From Neisseria chenwenguii (GTDB lineage: Bacteria > Pseudomonadota > Gammaproteobacteria > Burkholderiales > Neisseriaceae): a stretch of DNA of 64,000 bases. Below the pieces are notes generated by a model, which did no database searches, was not told the origin of the DNA, and saw only the letters and a program-made list of their open reading frames with translations. A program made the translations under genes and the position numbers. Of this stretch, positions 1-7,851 are shown in pieces; positions within the stretch are counted from its first letter, which is position 1, and each line of letters starts with the position of its first letter. The DNA lies in assembly GCF_002216145.1 (NCBI RefSeq), contig NZ_CP022278.1, positions 62,001 to 126,000 on the forward strand. The letters are read 5' to 3'.

Positions 1-897
1 ATCAAAGCGCTGCGCGAAGGCCTGGCGGCGAACAACATCAAATCCATCGCCGGCATCATCAACGGCACCAGCAATTTCATCCTCACCGAAATGCGCGAAA
101 AGGGCAGCGCGTTTGCCGACGTATTAAAAGAGGCGCAGGCGCTGGGTTATGCCGAAGCCGATCCGACGTTCGACATCGAAGGCCACGACGCCGGTCACAA
201 AATCACCCTCATGAGCGCGCTCGCGTTCGGCACGCCGGTCAATTTTCAAGCCTGCTACCTCGAAGGCATCAGCAAACTCGACAGCCGCGACATCAAATAC
301 GCGGAAGAGCTCGGCTACCGCATCAAACTCTTGGGCATCACCCGCAAAACCGCCAAAGGCATCGAATTGCGCGTTCACCCGACCCTGATTCCCGAAAGCC
401 GCCTTCTGGCCAACGTCAACGGCGTGATGAACGCCGTGCGCGTCAACGCCGATATGGTCGGCGAAACCCTGTATTACGGCGCGGGCGCGGGCGCATTGCC
501 GACCGCCAGCGCGGTGGTGGCCGACATCATCGACATCAGCCGCCTCATCGATGCAGATACCGCCCACCGCGTGCCGCATCTGGCATTCCAACCCGCCCAC
601 GTCGAAGCGCAAACCATTCTGCCGATGGACGAAATCACCAGCAGCTACTACCTGCGCGTCCAAGCCGAAGACAAACCGGGTACGCTGGGCAAAATCGCCG
701 GCGTGTTGGCGCAAAACAATGTTTCCATCGAAGCCCTGATCCAAAAAGGCGTCATCGACAAAACCACTGCCGAAATCGTGATTCTGACCCACAGCACGGT
801 GGAAAAAAACATCAAAGCCTCCATCGCCGCCATCGAAGCGCTCGACTGCGTCGAAACCCCGATTACTATGATCCGCATGGAAAGCCTGCATGACTGA
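1..897 (+). CDS. hom: Homoserine dehydrogenase, C-terminal part (5' end outside window)
   Basis: The reading frame is open from base 1, so this is the 3' part of a gene that begins before the window; the ATG at 91 is internal. Homoserine dehydrogenase reduces aspartate semialdehyde to homoserine with NAD(P)H, the branch point to threonine and methionine. The visible part starts in the catalytic domain (IIINGTSNFILTEM; EADPTFDIEGHDAGHK, a typical substrate-binding stretch) and ends with an ACT regulatory domain (from about YYLRVQAEDKPGTLGKIAGV), which in the family senses threonine. The stop overlaps the next start by 8 bases, so the two are probably cotranscribed. thrC, acting later in the pathway, lies at 18.9-20.4 kb. 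Confidence 0.95.
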   Translation: MKALREGLAANNIKSIAGIINGTSNFILTEMREKGSAFADVLKEAQALGYAEADPTFDIEGHDAGHKITLMSALAFGTPVNFQACYLEGISKLDSRDIKYAEELGYRIKLLGITRKTAKGIELRVHPTLIPESRLLANVNGVMNAVRVNADMVGETLYYGAGAGALPTASAVVADIIDISRLIDADTAHRVPHLAFQPAHVEAQTILPMDEITSSYYLRVQAEDKPGTLGKIAGVLAQNNVSIEALIQKGVIDKTTAEIVILTHSTVEKNIKASIAAIEALDCVETPITMIRMESLHD

Positions 898-1324
898 GCC
901 GCAAACCGAATTGTCGGCAGAGGAAAAAGCCGCAAAGCTGAAAAAAGCCAAAGCCAAAATCCGCACCATCCGCATCTGGGCGTGGATCATCATGGCGCTG
1001 TTTCTCTCGCTGTTTTTCCTGTCGCAATGCGCCTTGAGCAAACCCAAAGCCAAAGCCGCGATTATCGAGTCGTGTATCCAAAACATCCCGTTTGCCGAAA
1101 AATGGCAGGCCGATTTGAAAGCGCGCGGGCTGGAAGGCAAAAGCGACGCCGTGATTCAGGACTACTGCGTGTGTATGTGGGACGAGCCGCTGGAAAAACT
1201 GACCGAAAAACAGATTCAGTCTTTCGGTAAAATCAGCGCGGAAGAACAGCTCAAACTGCTCGGCGGCGCCGCAGCGTTTGAAGCCCGCGACAAACAATGC
1301 GTGGCGGGGCTGAAAGTTAAGTAA
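890..1324 (+). CDS. Small membrane-anchored four-cysteine protein, function unknown
   Basis: 144 residues. A charged, Lys-rich N-terminus (1-26) is followed by one membrane segment (about 28-47) and a soluble, probably periplasmic, domain. The soluble part has Cys62, a Cys93-x-Cys95 pair and Cys137. The same spacing (C-x30-C-x-C-x~40-C) recurs in the lipoprotein at 20421-20801, so the two look like one domain family with different anchors. The start overlaps the end of hom by 8 bases, suggesting translational coupling, although no link to amino-acid synthesis is evident. No function is assigned. Confidence 0.75.
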   Translation: MTEPQTELSAEEKAAKLKKAKAKIRTIRIWAWIIMALFLSLFFLSQCALSKPKAKAAIIESCIQNIPFAEKWQADLKARGLEGKSDAVIQDYCVCMWDEPLEKLTEKQIQSFGKISAEEQLKLLGGAAAFEARDKQCVAGLKVK

Positions 1325-1340
1325 TGTTTTCCTGCCAACC

Positions 1341-1384
1341 GGCCGGGGCCGTCTGAAACTTTTCAGACGGCCCCGGCCTTTTTG
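1341..1384 (+). terminator. DUS-pair hairpin terminator
   Basis: Inverted repeat built on two opposed DUS (CCGGGGCCGTCTGAAA and its complement) with a CTTTTT run after it. It ends the hom transcript. Confidence 0.75.
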
Positions 1385-1410
1385 CGGCAGACGGAAAATC
1401 TATTTACAAT
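1382..1410 (+). promoter_or_regulatory. Candidate promoter of the aryl-polyene-like operon
   Basis: A TTGCGG (1382-1387) and TACAAT (1405-1410) pair with 17-base spacing lies directly after the upstream terminator and about 75 bases before the acyltransferase ATG. The -10 matches 5 of 6 consensus bases; the -35 is weak. Confidence 0.4.
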
Positions 1411-1484
1411 GGCGTTTTCAAAATAATTGCGGGTTTGCCGAAACCGCCGCTGCGGCGGAACCGTCTGAAAACACGAAAACGAAC

Positions 1485-2405
1485 ATGAAAACCGAATCCC
1501 ATTGGGCGGCGCAGCAGGAGCGCGGCAGCCGTTTTTTCCTGCGCCTGACCACGTTGATGGTGCGTTGTCTGCCCGCTTCCTTAATGAATCCGTGCATTTG
1601 GTTTGTTACCGCCTATTTCTACCTGACTGCGCCCGCGCCGCGGCGGAATATCCGTCTTTACCAAACGCGGCTTCAGGCGGCCTTTCCCGATGCCGTGCTG
1701 CCGCGCCGTGCGGCGGTGTTCCGCCAGTTTGCCGCGTTCGGGCGCGCGGTGTGCGACCGTTTTGCCGTGTGGCAGCATAAAATCCGCTATGAAAATTTGC
1801 TGATTGATGATGCCGGCGGCGTTTCCGTGCTGCTCGACAACCCGCAGGGGCGCGGGCGGATTTTTGCCTGTTCGCACTTGGGCAATACCGAAATCTGCCG
1901 CGCGCTGGTGTCGCACCACCGCCGTTTTACGCTCAATGTGCTGGTGCACAGCCGCCACGCCGCGGCATTTAACGAGGCGCTGGAAAACGCAGGTGCGGAC
2001 AAAATCCGCCTGATTCAGGTGACGGATTTGGATGCCGCACTGATGATGGAACTCAACCGCCGCATCGACGCGGGCGAATGGCTGGCCGTCGCCGCCGACC
2101 GTGTGCCCGTGCGCGGAGAAAAAACTGTTGCCGTCGATTTTTTAGGACACCGCGCGCAAATGCCGCAAGGCGCATGGCTGCTGGCGGCGCTGCTGAAAAC
2201 GCCTGTATACACGCTGTTTTGTATCAGGGAAAACGGCCGCTACCGCCTGAGTACGCGGCTGTTTTTGGAAAATACCGACTGGAAGTACGGCGAACGGGCG
2301 GCGCGGGTAGCGGAGGCTGCGCAGCGTTTTGCTGACGAAATGGCGGCGGAATGTGCGAAAAATCCGCTGCAATGGTTTAACTTTTACCGTTTTTGGGAAG
2401 AATAA
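1485..2405 (+). CDS. LpxL/HtrB-family acyltransferase of an aryl-polyene-type locus
   Basis: 306 residues, the usual length for lipid A late acyltransferases. The catalytic H-x4-E motif is visible as HLGNTE (His131, Glu136), followed by a conserved ADRVPVRG stretch and a hydrophobic region. The family moves acyl chains from ACP to lipid or sugar acceptors on the inner membrane. It opens a tight run with a thioesterase 3 bases downstream, a LolA-like carrier, an MMPL exporter and a ketosynthase, so it more likely acylates the polyene anchor than lipid A. A housekeeping lauroyl transferase is the alternative, but the context argues against it. Confidence 0.8.
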   Translation: MKTESHWAAQQERGSRFFLRLTTLMVRCLPASLMNPCIWFVTAYFYLTAPAPRRNIRLYQTRLQAAFPDAVLPRRAAVFRQFAAFGRAVCDRFAVWQHKIRYENLLIDDAGGVSVLLDNPQGRGRIFACSHLGNTEICRALVSHHRRFTLNVLVHSRHAAAFNEALENAGADKIRLIQVTDLDAALMMELNRRIDAGEWLAVAADRVPVRGEKTVAVDFLGHRAQMPQGAWLLAALLKTPVYTLFCIRENGRYRLSTRLFLENTDWKYGERAARVAEAAQRFADEMAAECAKNPLQWFNFYRFWEE

Positions 2406-2408
2406 CGC

Positions 2409-2849
2409 ATGGCAAAACATGTTTACTGCCGCCATTTCACCGAAATGGAAGTGCCTTTTTTCGACGTCGATGCCATGCAAATCGCCTGGCACGGCCATTA
2501 TGTGAAATACCTCGAAGTCGCCCGCTGCGACTTTCTCGCCGCCGTCGGTTATGATTACGAAGAAATGGGGCGGCAGGGCTATATGTGGCCGATTGTGCAG
2601 ATGAACCTGAAATATGTGCGCCCTGCCCGTTTCGGCCAGAAAATCCGCGTCGAAACTGCCGTGGTGGAAATCGAAAGCAGCCTGAAAATCAACTACCTCA
2701 TCACCGATGCCGCCACGGGCGAAAAGCTGACCAAAGCCTCGACCACGCAGGCTGCCGTGTCGCTGGCAACGGGCGAAATGCAGTTTCAAACGCCGCAAAG
2801 CTGGCTGAACGCGGTAAAAACGCATCCGACTTTTCGTGAGGCGGAATAA
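2409..2849 (+). CDS. Hot-dog (4HBT-type) acyl thioesterase
   Basis: 146 residues, single hot-dog domain of the 4-hydroxybenzoyl-CoA thioesterase type. The signature is PFFDVDAMQIAWHGHYVKY with the catalytic-type Asp at 19/21. These enzymes release acyl chains from CoA or ACP. It starts 3 bases after the acyltransferase stop and is followed by a LolA-like gene, the order found in aryl polyene clusters, where such an enzyme may release or edit polyene chains. The substrate is inferred from context only. Confidence 0.85.
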   Translation: MAKHVYCRHFTEMEVPFFDVDAMQIAWHGHYVKYLEVARCDFLAAVGYDYEEMGRQGYMWPIVQMNLKYVRPARFGQKIRVETAVVEIESSLKINYLITDAATGEKLTKASTTQAAVSLATGEMQFQTPQSWLNAVKTHPTFREAE

Positions 2850-2897
2850 GGCCGTCTGAAAACCACGGGCACCCGCCCGAAAAACCAAAGGAACGCT

Positions 2898-3491
2898 ATG
2901 ATGAAAAAACGCTTGACCGCCGTCTCCCTGACCCTGTTCAGCCCGATGCTGTGGGCGTTTTCCGCTGCAGAGTTGGCGCAGACGCTGCAAAAGCCGCAAA
3001 ACGTGCAGGGGGATTTTGTGCAGGAACGCCATCTGAAATCGCTGGCCAAACCGATGAACGCGCGCGGTACGTTTGTTTTGCAGCCCAAACGCGGCCTGCT
3101 TTGGAATATGCAGAAGCCGTTTGAAACCCGTATGCGCGTGCGCGCCGACGGCATCACGCAATGGAACGGCCAAAGCTGGGTCAAACCGCAGGGCAGCGCG
3201 GTCGGCCAGTCGCAGCAGGTCAAACTCTTCCTCGACCTGCTCGGCGGCAATACGCAGGGGCTGGAAAAGCAGTTTGACATGAAACTCGGCGGCAGCGAAA
3301 AGCAGTGGATGTTGCAACTGACGCCGAAAACCGCCGTGATGAAGCAGATCTTTACCCGCATTGATATTCAGGGCGACAGTGCGGTGCGCCGTATCGAATT
3401 AAACGAAAAACAGGGCGACCGCACAATCATGCGCTTTCAAAACGTGAAAACCAATCAGGGCTTGGATGCGTTTGCCAAACAGGCGCTGTAA
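2898..3491 (+). CDS. LolA-like periplasmic lipid/lipoprotein carrier
   Basis: 197 residues with a cleavable signal peptide (residues 1 to about 20, MMKKRLTAVSLTLF) and no lipobox. The mature part resembles the LolA fold (VQGDFVQERHLKSL, GTFVLQPKRGLLWNMQKPFE). LolA carries lipoproteins across the periplasm; this cluster-borne paralogue probably chaperones the polyene lipid instead. It lies between the thioesterase and the MMPL exporter. A role in transferring the lipid to the outer membrane is inference from gene order. Confidence 0.82.
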   Translation: MMKKRLTAVSLTLFSPMLWAFSAAELAQTLQKPQNVQGDFVQERHLKSLAKPMNARGTFVLQPKRGLLWNMQKPFETRMRVRADGITQWNGQSWVKPQGSAVGQSQQVKLFLDLLGGNTQGLEKQFDMKLGGSEKQWMLQLTPKTAVMKQIFTRIDIQGDSAVRRIELNEKQGDRTIMRFQNVKTNQGLDAFAKQAL

Positions 3492-3522
3492 GGCCGTCTG
3501 AAAAACCGCCTGTTTTTGTTCC

Positions 3523-5859
3523 ATGAAATTTCCCCGCATTCTCTACACTTTGCTGATGGCCGCCGCCGCTGTGTTTTTCGCATACACGCTGGCGGCGAAG
3601 CCGTGGCTGCAAACCGATCTGACCGCGCTGCTGCCGCAGGAAGCGCGGCCTGATGTTTTGCTGCAAAAGGCCGATGCGGTGCTGGAAAAGGAATTAAACG
3701 GGCAAGTGGTGCTGGCGGTCGGTTCGGCTGATGCAGACACGGCGTTTCAGACGGCCTCTGCATTGGCGCGGCAATGGCAGGCAAGCAGCGTATTTGCTTC
3801 GGTTCAGGACACGCTGACGCCCGACATCGGCGGCCTGCGCGGAGAAATCAGGCGGCTGGGGCTGGCGCTGCTGCCGTCTGAACAGCAAACCCTGCTGCGC
3901 GATAATCCGCGCGCGTATTTTCAGGTGCGGGCGGAAGATGCGGCCAATCCGTTTGCCGCTTCGCTGCTGCCGCTTTCCGACGACTGGCTGGGTTTCGGCC
4001 GTTTCGCCGCGGGCAAAGGGCAGCCGCAGAGCCGTATCCGCTGGAACGCCGACAACGGTATGCTGTTTACCGAACACAGGGGCAAAACCTGGGTCTGGCT
4101 GCGCGGCAGGCTGCCCGAAGGGGCGGCGCCCGATGAAAAACTGCTGAAACTGTTGGACGACAGCAAACAAACCGCCGCCGCGCAGAAAGCGGAGGTTTTA
4201 TACGCGGGCGGCGCGGTGTTTGCCGCCGAAGCGAAAACCTCGGCGGAAGCGGAAAGCCGTTGGATGGGTATCGCAGGAATGCTGCTGACGTTTGCGCTGC
4301 TGCTGCGCGTATTCCGCAGCGCGCGCGTGTTTTGGCTGGTCTTGCCGCTGGGTGCAGGCGTGCTTGCGGGCTTGGCGGCGGCGCTGGCGGTGTTCGGAGA
4401 AATTCACGTTCTGACGGTGGTCATCGGCACGAGTTTGGTCGGCATGCTGGTTGATTTCCCGCTGCACTGGCTGGCGCCGGCGGTGTGCAGGCCGTCTGAA
4501 AAATCCGTTTCAGACGGCCTGATTCAGAAGCCCGTGTGGCAGGCCGATGAGGCGATGCGCCATGTTTTGCACGGCTTTTTGATCAGCCTTGCCGTAACGG
4601 TTTCGGGTTATGCGCTGCTGTGGCTGACACCGCTTTCGGTGTTGCAGCAGACGGCAGTGTTTTCGGGAGCGGCACTGTTGGGGGCGTTTGGCGCGACGGT
4701 GTATTGGCTGCCGCCGCTGTTCCGCCGCTATCACGGGCGGGACGTGCCCTTCGGCAGGCTGATGCCGCCGCTGCTGGCGAAAATCCATGCGCTGCACGCG
4801 CTTTTGAAAAAGCCGGCTGCCGCCGTTTTGCTGCTGATTTTGGCGGCGGCGGGGCTGTGGCGCAGCGACTGGCGCGACGACATCCGCCAATGGGCCGCTA
4901 TGCCGCCGGCGCTGTTGGAACAGGCGCGGCAGCTCGGTGAACTCGGCGGCATGGATTTTGGTGCGCAGTATGCCGTGGTGGAAGCCGCAGACGAAGACGG
5001 CCTGCTCGAGCGCAGCGCGGCAGTCAACCGCGTTTTGCAGCCCTTAATCAGGCAGGGCGCATTGGCGGAGGTGCAATCGCCCGATCAATGGATTGCGCCG
5101 CAGCAGACGCAGCGGCAGCTCCAACGGCATTTGCGCGCGCTGGCAGACAAGCCCGAAACGTGGCAGCCGCTGGCAGAGCTTGGTGTGCCGCCTAAAACCG
5201 TTCAAACCGCCTTGCAGGAAGCGGCGGCGCAGGCGCCTGTTTCACTTTCAGACGGCCTCAAGGCGCAGATTGCCGAGGCGTGGCGGCCGCTGTATTTGGG
5301 GCAGGTGGAAACGGGGCGGCAGGCAGCGGTGGTGCGCTTGGGCGGCGTGAAGGATGCTGTGGCCGTGCGGACGGCTTTGGCGGGAATGAACGGCGTGCAT
5401 TGGGCGGACAAACGCACCCATCTGAACCAAATGTTCCAAGAGACCCGCAATCAGGCCGCATGGCTGAAACTAGCCTCGTATGCGGCGGCGTGGCTGCTGC
5501 TTTGGAAAATTTTCGGTACGCGTAAGGGCGTGAAGATTTTGGCTGTGCCGCTGGCGGCGGCGGCGGGAACGGTTGCTTTGCTCGGCTGGACGGGCATTCC
5601 TGTCAGCCTGTTTGCCATGTTCGGCCTGCTGTTGGTTTCCGCCATCGGCGTAGATTACGCCGTTTACGCCGCCTCCGCCGCACCCCCGCCCGCCGTGCGG
5701 CTGGGCGGAATGCTGCTGGCGGCGCTGACGACGGGCATTTCGTTCGGCCTGCTCGCGTTCAGCGGCACACCCGCCGTGGCCGCATTCGGCCTGACCGTCG
5801 CCGTCGGCGTGGTGCTGGCGGTGTTGGCGGCGGCGGTGTTGCTGGATGAGGCCGTCTGA
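3523..5859 (+). CDS. MMPL/RND-family lipid exporter
   Basis: 778 residues with the duplicated RND layout: an N-terminal membrane helix (about 8-25), a periplasmic loop, a membrane bundle (about 245-400), a second periplasmic loop and a second bundle at the C-terminus (about 645-775). Such exporters move lipids or polyketide-like products out of the inner membrane. It sits between the LolA-like and lipoprotein genes, so the aryl polyene lipid is the likely cargo. A full inverted DUS pair (4489-4520) lies inside the coding sequence and encodes the cytoplasmic stretch RPSEKSVSDGL. The start has no strong ribosome binding site, and translation may be coupled to the upstream gene. Confidence 0.85.
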   Translation: MKFPRILYTLLMAAAAVFFAYTLAAKPWLQTDLTALLPQEARPDVLLQKADAVLEKELNGQVVLAVGSADADTAFQTASALARQWQASSVFASVQDTLTPDIGGLRGEIRRLGLALLPSEQQTLLRDNPRAYFQVRAEDAANPFAASLLPLSDDWLGFGRFAAGKGQPQSRIRWNADNGMLFTEHRGKTWVWLRGRLPEGAAPDEKLLKLLDDSKQTAAAQKAEVLYAGGAVFAAEAKTSAEAESRWMGIAGMLLTFALLLRVFRSARVFWLVLPLGAGVLAGLAAALAVFGEIHVLTVVIGTSLVGMLVDFPLHWLAPAVCRPSEKSVSDGLIQKPVWQADEAMRHVLHGFLISLAVTVSGYALLWLTPLSVLQQTAVFSGAALLGAFGATVYWLPPLFRRYHGRDVPFGRLMPPLLAKIHALHALLKKPAAAVLLLILAAAGLWRSDWRDDIRQWAAMPPALLEQARQLGELGGMDFGAQYAVVEAADEDGLLERSAAVNRVLQPLIRQGALAEVQSPDQWIAPQQTQRQLQRHLRALADKPETWQPLAELGVPPKTVQTALQEAAAQAPVSLSDGLKAQIAEAWRPLYLGQVETGRQAAVVRLGGVKDAVAVRTALAGMNGVHWADKRTHLNQMFQETRNQAAWLKLASYAAAWLLLWKIFGTRKGVKILAVPLAAAAGTVALLGWTGIPVSLFAMFGLLLVSAIGVDYAVYAASAAPPPAVRLGGMLLAALTTGISFGLLAFSGTPAVAAFGLTVAVGVVLAVLAAAVLLDEAV

Positions 5860-5899
5860 AAAAATGCCGTGATGACGGTCGGACGGCAGATGCCGCAGC

Positions 5900-5923
5900 A
5901 GGTCGGATTCTTGAATCCGACCT
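5900..5923. repeat. Dispersed palindromic repeat, copy 1
   Basis: Two 11-base arms (AGGTCGGATTC and its complement) separated by TT, in the gap between the exporter and the lipoprotein. Related copies lie at 22420-22478 and 38978-39040. Confidence 0.8.
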
Positions 5924-6013
5924 ACGGCTTCAGTACACCCTCGGCGGATGCAGAAATTAAGATTTATCAGCTTCATGAACCCGGCCGACGGCAGAATATT
6001 TTAAGGAAACCCC

Positions 6014-6529
6014 ATGTTGAAAAAATTCATGCCCATCTTTGCCGCTGCGTGGCTGTTGGCGGCCTGCACGTTTTCAGACGGCCTTCCGCGCCCGCATCTG
6101 CCTCAGACGGCGGTGTCGGCCGACGGGCGCTGGTTTCAGATGACCGAGTCGGATAAAGCGGGTAAGGTCGTGCAAACCAGCCTGTTGGCGGTGGCGCAGG
6201 AGACTGAAGGGCTGCGTTTTGTGCAGACCGATGCGCTGGGCGTGCCGAAATCGCGCCAGATTCTGACCCGCAAGGGGTGGAAAAACGACGGATTCGTGAT
6301 GCCTAATGCGGCGTCGCGGCAGGTGTTTGCGGCGATGCTGCCGTATTTGGTATCGGCGGACACGCTGGCGCTTTATCCCGACGCGAAACAGATGCCGTCT
6401 GAAAACGGCGCGCTGTTTCGCTATAAAAACCGCGACTTATGGCGCGTGTCGAAGCAGGGCGACGGTTTGAAAGTGGTGCTGCCCGACGGCAGAAGCTGGC
6501 TGGTTATTCCTGCGGACGAAGAAAAATGA
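6014..6529 (+). CDS. DUF3261-type outer-membrane lipoprotein of the polyene locus
   Basis: 171 residues. It has a lipoprotein signal (MLKKFMPIFAAAWLLAAC, lipid-bearing Cys18, lipobox LAAC), then a short soluble domain with beta-rich character. Lipoproteins of the DUF3261 type occupy this position, between exporter and ketosynthase, in aryl polyene clusters. The residue after the Cys is Thr, which does not signal inner-membrane retention. The last bases overlap the ketosynthase start (ATGA), implying coupled translation. The family assignment rests on length, lipobox and gene order rather than on a strong motif. Confidence 0.72.
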   Translation: MLKKFMPIFAAAWLLAACTFSDGLPRPHLPQTAVSADGRWFQMTESDKAGKVVQTSLLAVAQETEGLRFVQTDALGVPKSRQILTRKGWKNDGFVMPNAASRQVFAAMLPYLVSADTLALYPDAKQMPSENGALFRYKNRDLWRVSKQGDGLKVVLPDGRSWLVIPADEEK

Positions 6530-7737
6530 GTGTTCCTGTTTACTTGAGCAAACCTGCGCTGGTCAGCGCATTGGGCAGCGGTTTGGAAACGCATCTGGAA
6601 AAACTGCTTCGGGCGGATCCGCCTGCCCCGCTGACGTTTTCCGAGCATTGGGTTAAAGGGAAAAATTTAGCGTTCGGCACGGTCGGCAGGCCTTTGCGCC
6701 CGCTGCCCGAATCATTGGATAAAGCGCATATCAGCCGCACCAACCGGCTGCTGTGGCATGCACTTGCGCAAATTGAGCTGCTGATTGAAGCAGCCAAACA
6801 GCGTTACGGTGCATCAAGGGTGGCGGTGGTCATCGGCACATCGGTGAGCGGGGCGGACGAAAACATTCCGATGTTTGAACAGCGCGCGGCAGGCAAAGAT
6901 TGGGCGGCGCTGCCGTTTAACCAGCAGCAGCACGCGATGGGCGCGCCGGCCGATTTTGTCGCCGATATTTATGGTTTGGGCGGTTTGTGTTATGCCGTTT
7001 CCACTGCCTGCACGTCGGGTGCGCGCGCCTTAATCAGCGCTGCGCGGCTGCTGCGGGCAGGTTTGTGCGACGCGGTGGTGTGCGGCGGCGTCGATACGCT
7101 CTCGCCGCTGACCATCAACGGCTTCGCTTCGCTGGAAGTGCTTTCAGACGGTATCGCCAATCCGTTTTCCGCCAACCGCAACGGCATCAATATCGGCGAG
7201 GCGGCGGCGGCGTTTGTGATGACGCGCGATGCGGATTTTTCAGACGGCCTGCTGCTTTCGGGATACGGCGCAAGTTCCGACGCCTACCATATGTCGTCAC
7301 CGCGTCCGGACGGCAAAGGTGCGGTCATGGCGTTTGAGCAGGCGCTGCAATCCGCAGGAATCGGCGCGCAAGACGTCGGCTGGATTAATTTGCACGGCAC
7401 GGGTACGGTGCACAACGACAGTATGGAATCGGCAGCGGTGGCGCAAGTGTTCGGCAGCCGCACGCCCTGCACTTCGACCAAACCGCTGACCGGCCATACG
7501 CTCGGCGCCGCGGGCGCGCTCGAAGCCGCGCTGCTGTGGGGTTTCGTCAGCCGCCGCTTCAACCCCGCCGGCCGTCTGCCGCACCACGTTTGGGACGGCA
7601 TTCGCGACGAATCCCTGCCGGAAATCGCGCTGACGGGGCAGGATGCGCATTGGGCGGCAGATAAGCCGCGCATCGGCGCAAGTTCGTCGTTTGCCTTCGG
7701 CGGAAGCAACTGCGTGGTCGTTATCGGCGAAAAATAA
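6526..7737 (+). CDS. Beta-ketoacyl-ACP synthase (ketosynthase) of aryl-polyene type
   Basis: 403 residues. Start set at 6526 because its ATG overlaps the lipoprotein stop (ATGA); an upstream in-frame start at 6439 would run far into the previous gene. The condensing triad is complete: Cys162 (STACTSGARAL), His290 (NLHGTGTVHNDSME) and His324 (LTGHTLGAAGALEA). It should therefore be catalytically active in chain extension with malonyl-ACP. It is the last gene of the run; ACPs, ketoreductase, dehydratase and a second ketosynthase, which a full pathway needs, are not next to it. Confidence 0.88.
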   Translation: MSVPVYLSKPALVSALGSGLETHLEKLLRADPPAPLTFSEHWVKGKNLAFGTVGRPLRPLPESLDKAHISRTNRLLWHALAQIELLIEAAKQRYGASRVAVVIGTSVSGADENIPMFEQRAAGKDWAALPFNQQQHAMGAPADFVADIYGLGGLCYAVSTACTSGARALISAARLLRAGLCDAVVCGGVDTLSPLTINGFASLEVLSDGIANPFSANRNGINIGEAAAAFVMTRDADFSDGLLLSGYGASSDAYHMSSPRPDGKGAVMAFEQALQSAGIGAQDVGWINLHGTGTVHNDSMESAAVAQVFGSRTPCTSTKPLTGHTLGAAGALEAALLWGFVSRRFNPAGRLPHHVWDGIRDESLPEIALTGQDAHWAADKPRIGASSSFAFGGSNCVVVIGEK

Positions 7738-7794
7738 CCCGCAGCCATGCCGCGGATTATTTCGAAAATTTCTGTAAAAAAACAGCAATAGTCT

Positions 7795-7832
7795 CAGGCC
7801 GCCTGAAAACCCAAAAGTTTTCAGGCGGCCTG
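7795..7832. terminator. Bidirectional terminator with variant DUS
   Basis: Perfect 16-base arms (CAGGCCGCCTGAAAAC) between the convergent ketosynthase and rnr genes. The core reads GCCGCCTGAA instead of GCCGTCTGAA, in both arms. Confidence 0.8.
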
Positions 7833-7851
7833 TTTCATACCTGCTTCCGTT

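Noticed and set aside
124..1140. 338-codon antisense frame over hom
   Set aside because: Shadow of hom; low-complexity FDGG/ADDVGHH composition typical of reverse reading.
2142..3317. 391-codon antisense frame across the acyltransferase, thioesterase and LolA-like genes
   Set aside because: Covers three recognisable genes on the other strand and shows no domain.
6439..6525. Upstream extension of the ketosynthase
   Set aside because: Lies wholly in the lipoprotein gene; family similarity starts at the ATGA start at 6526.
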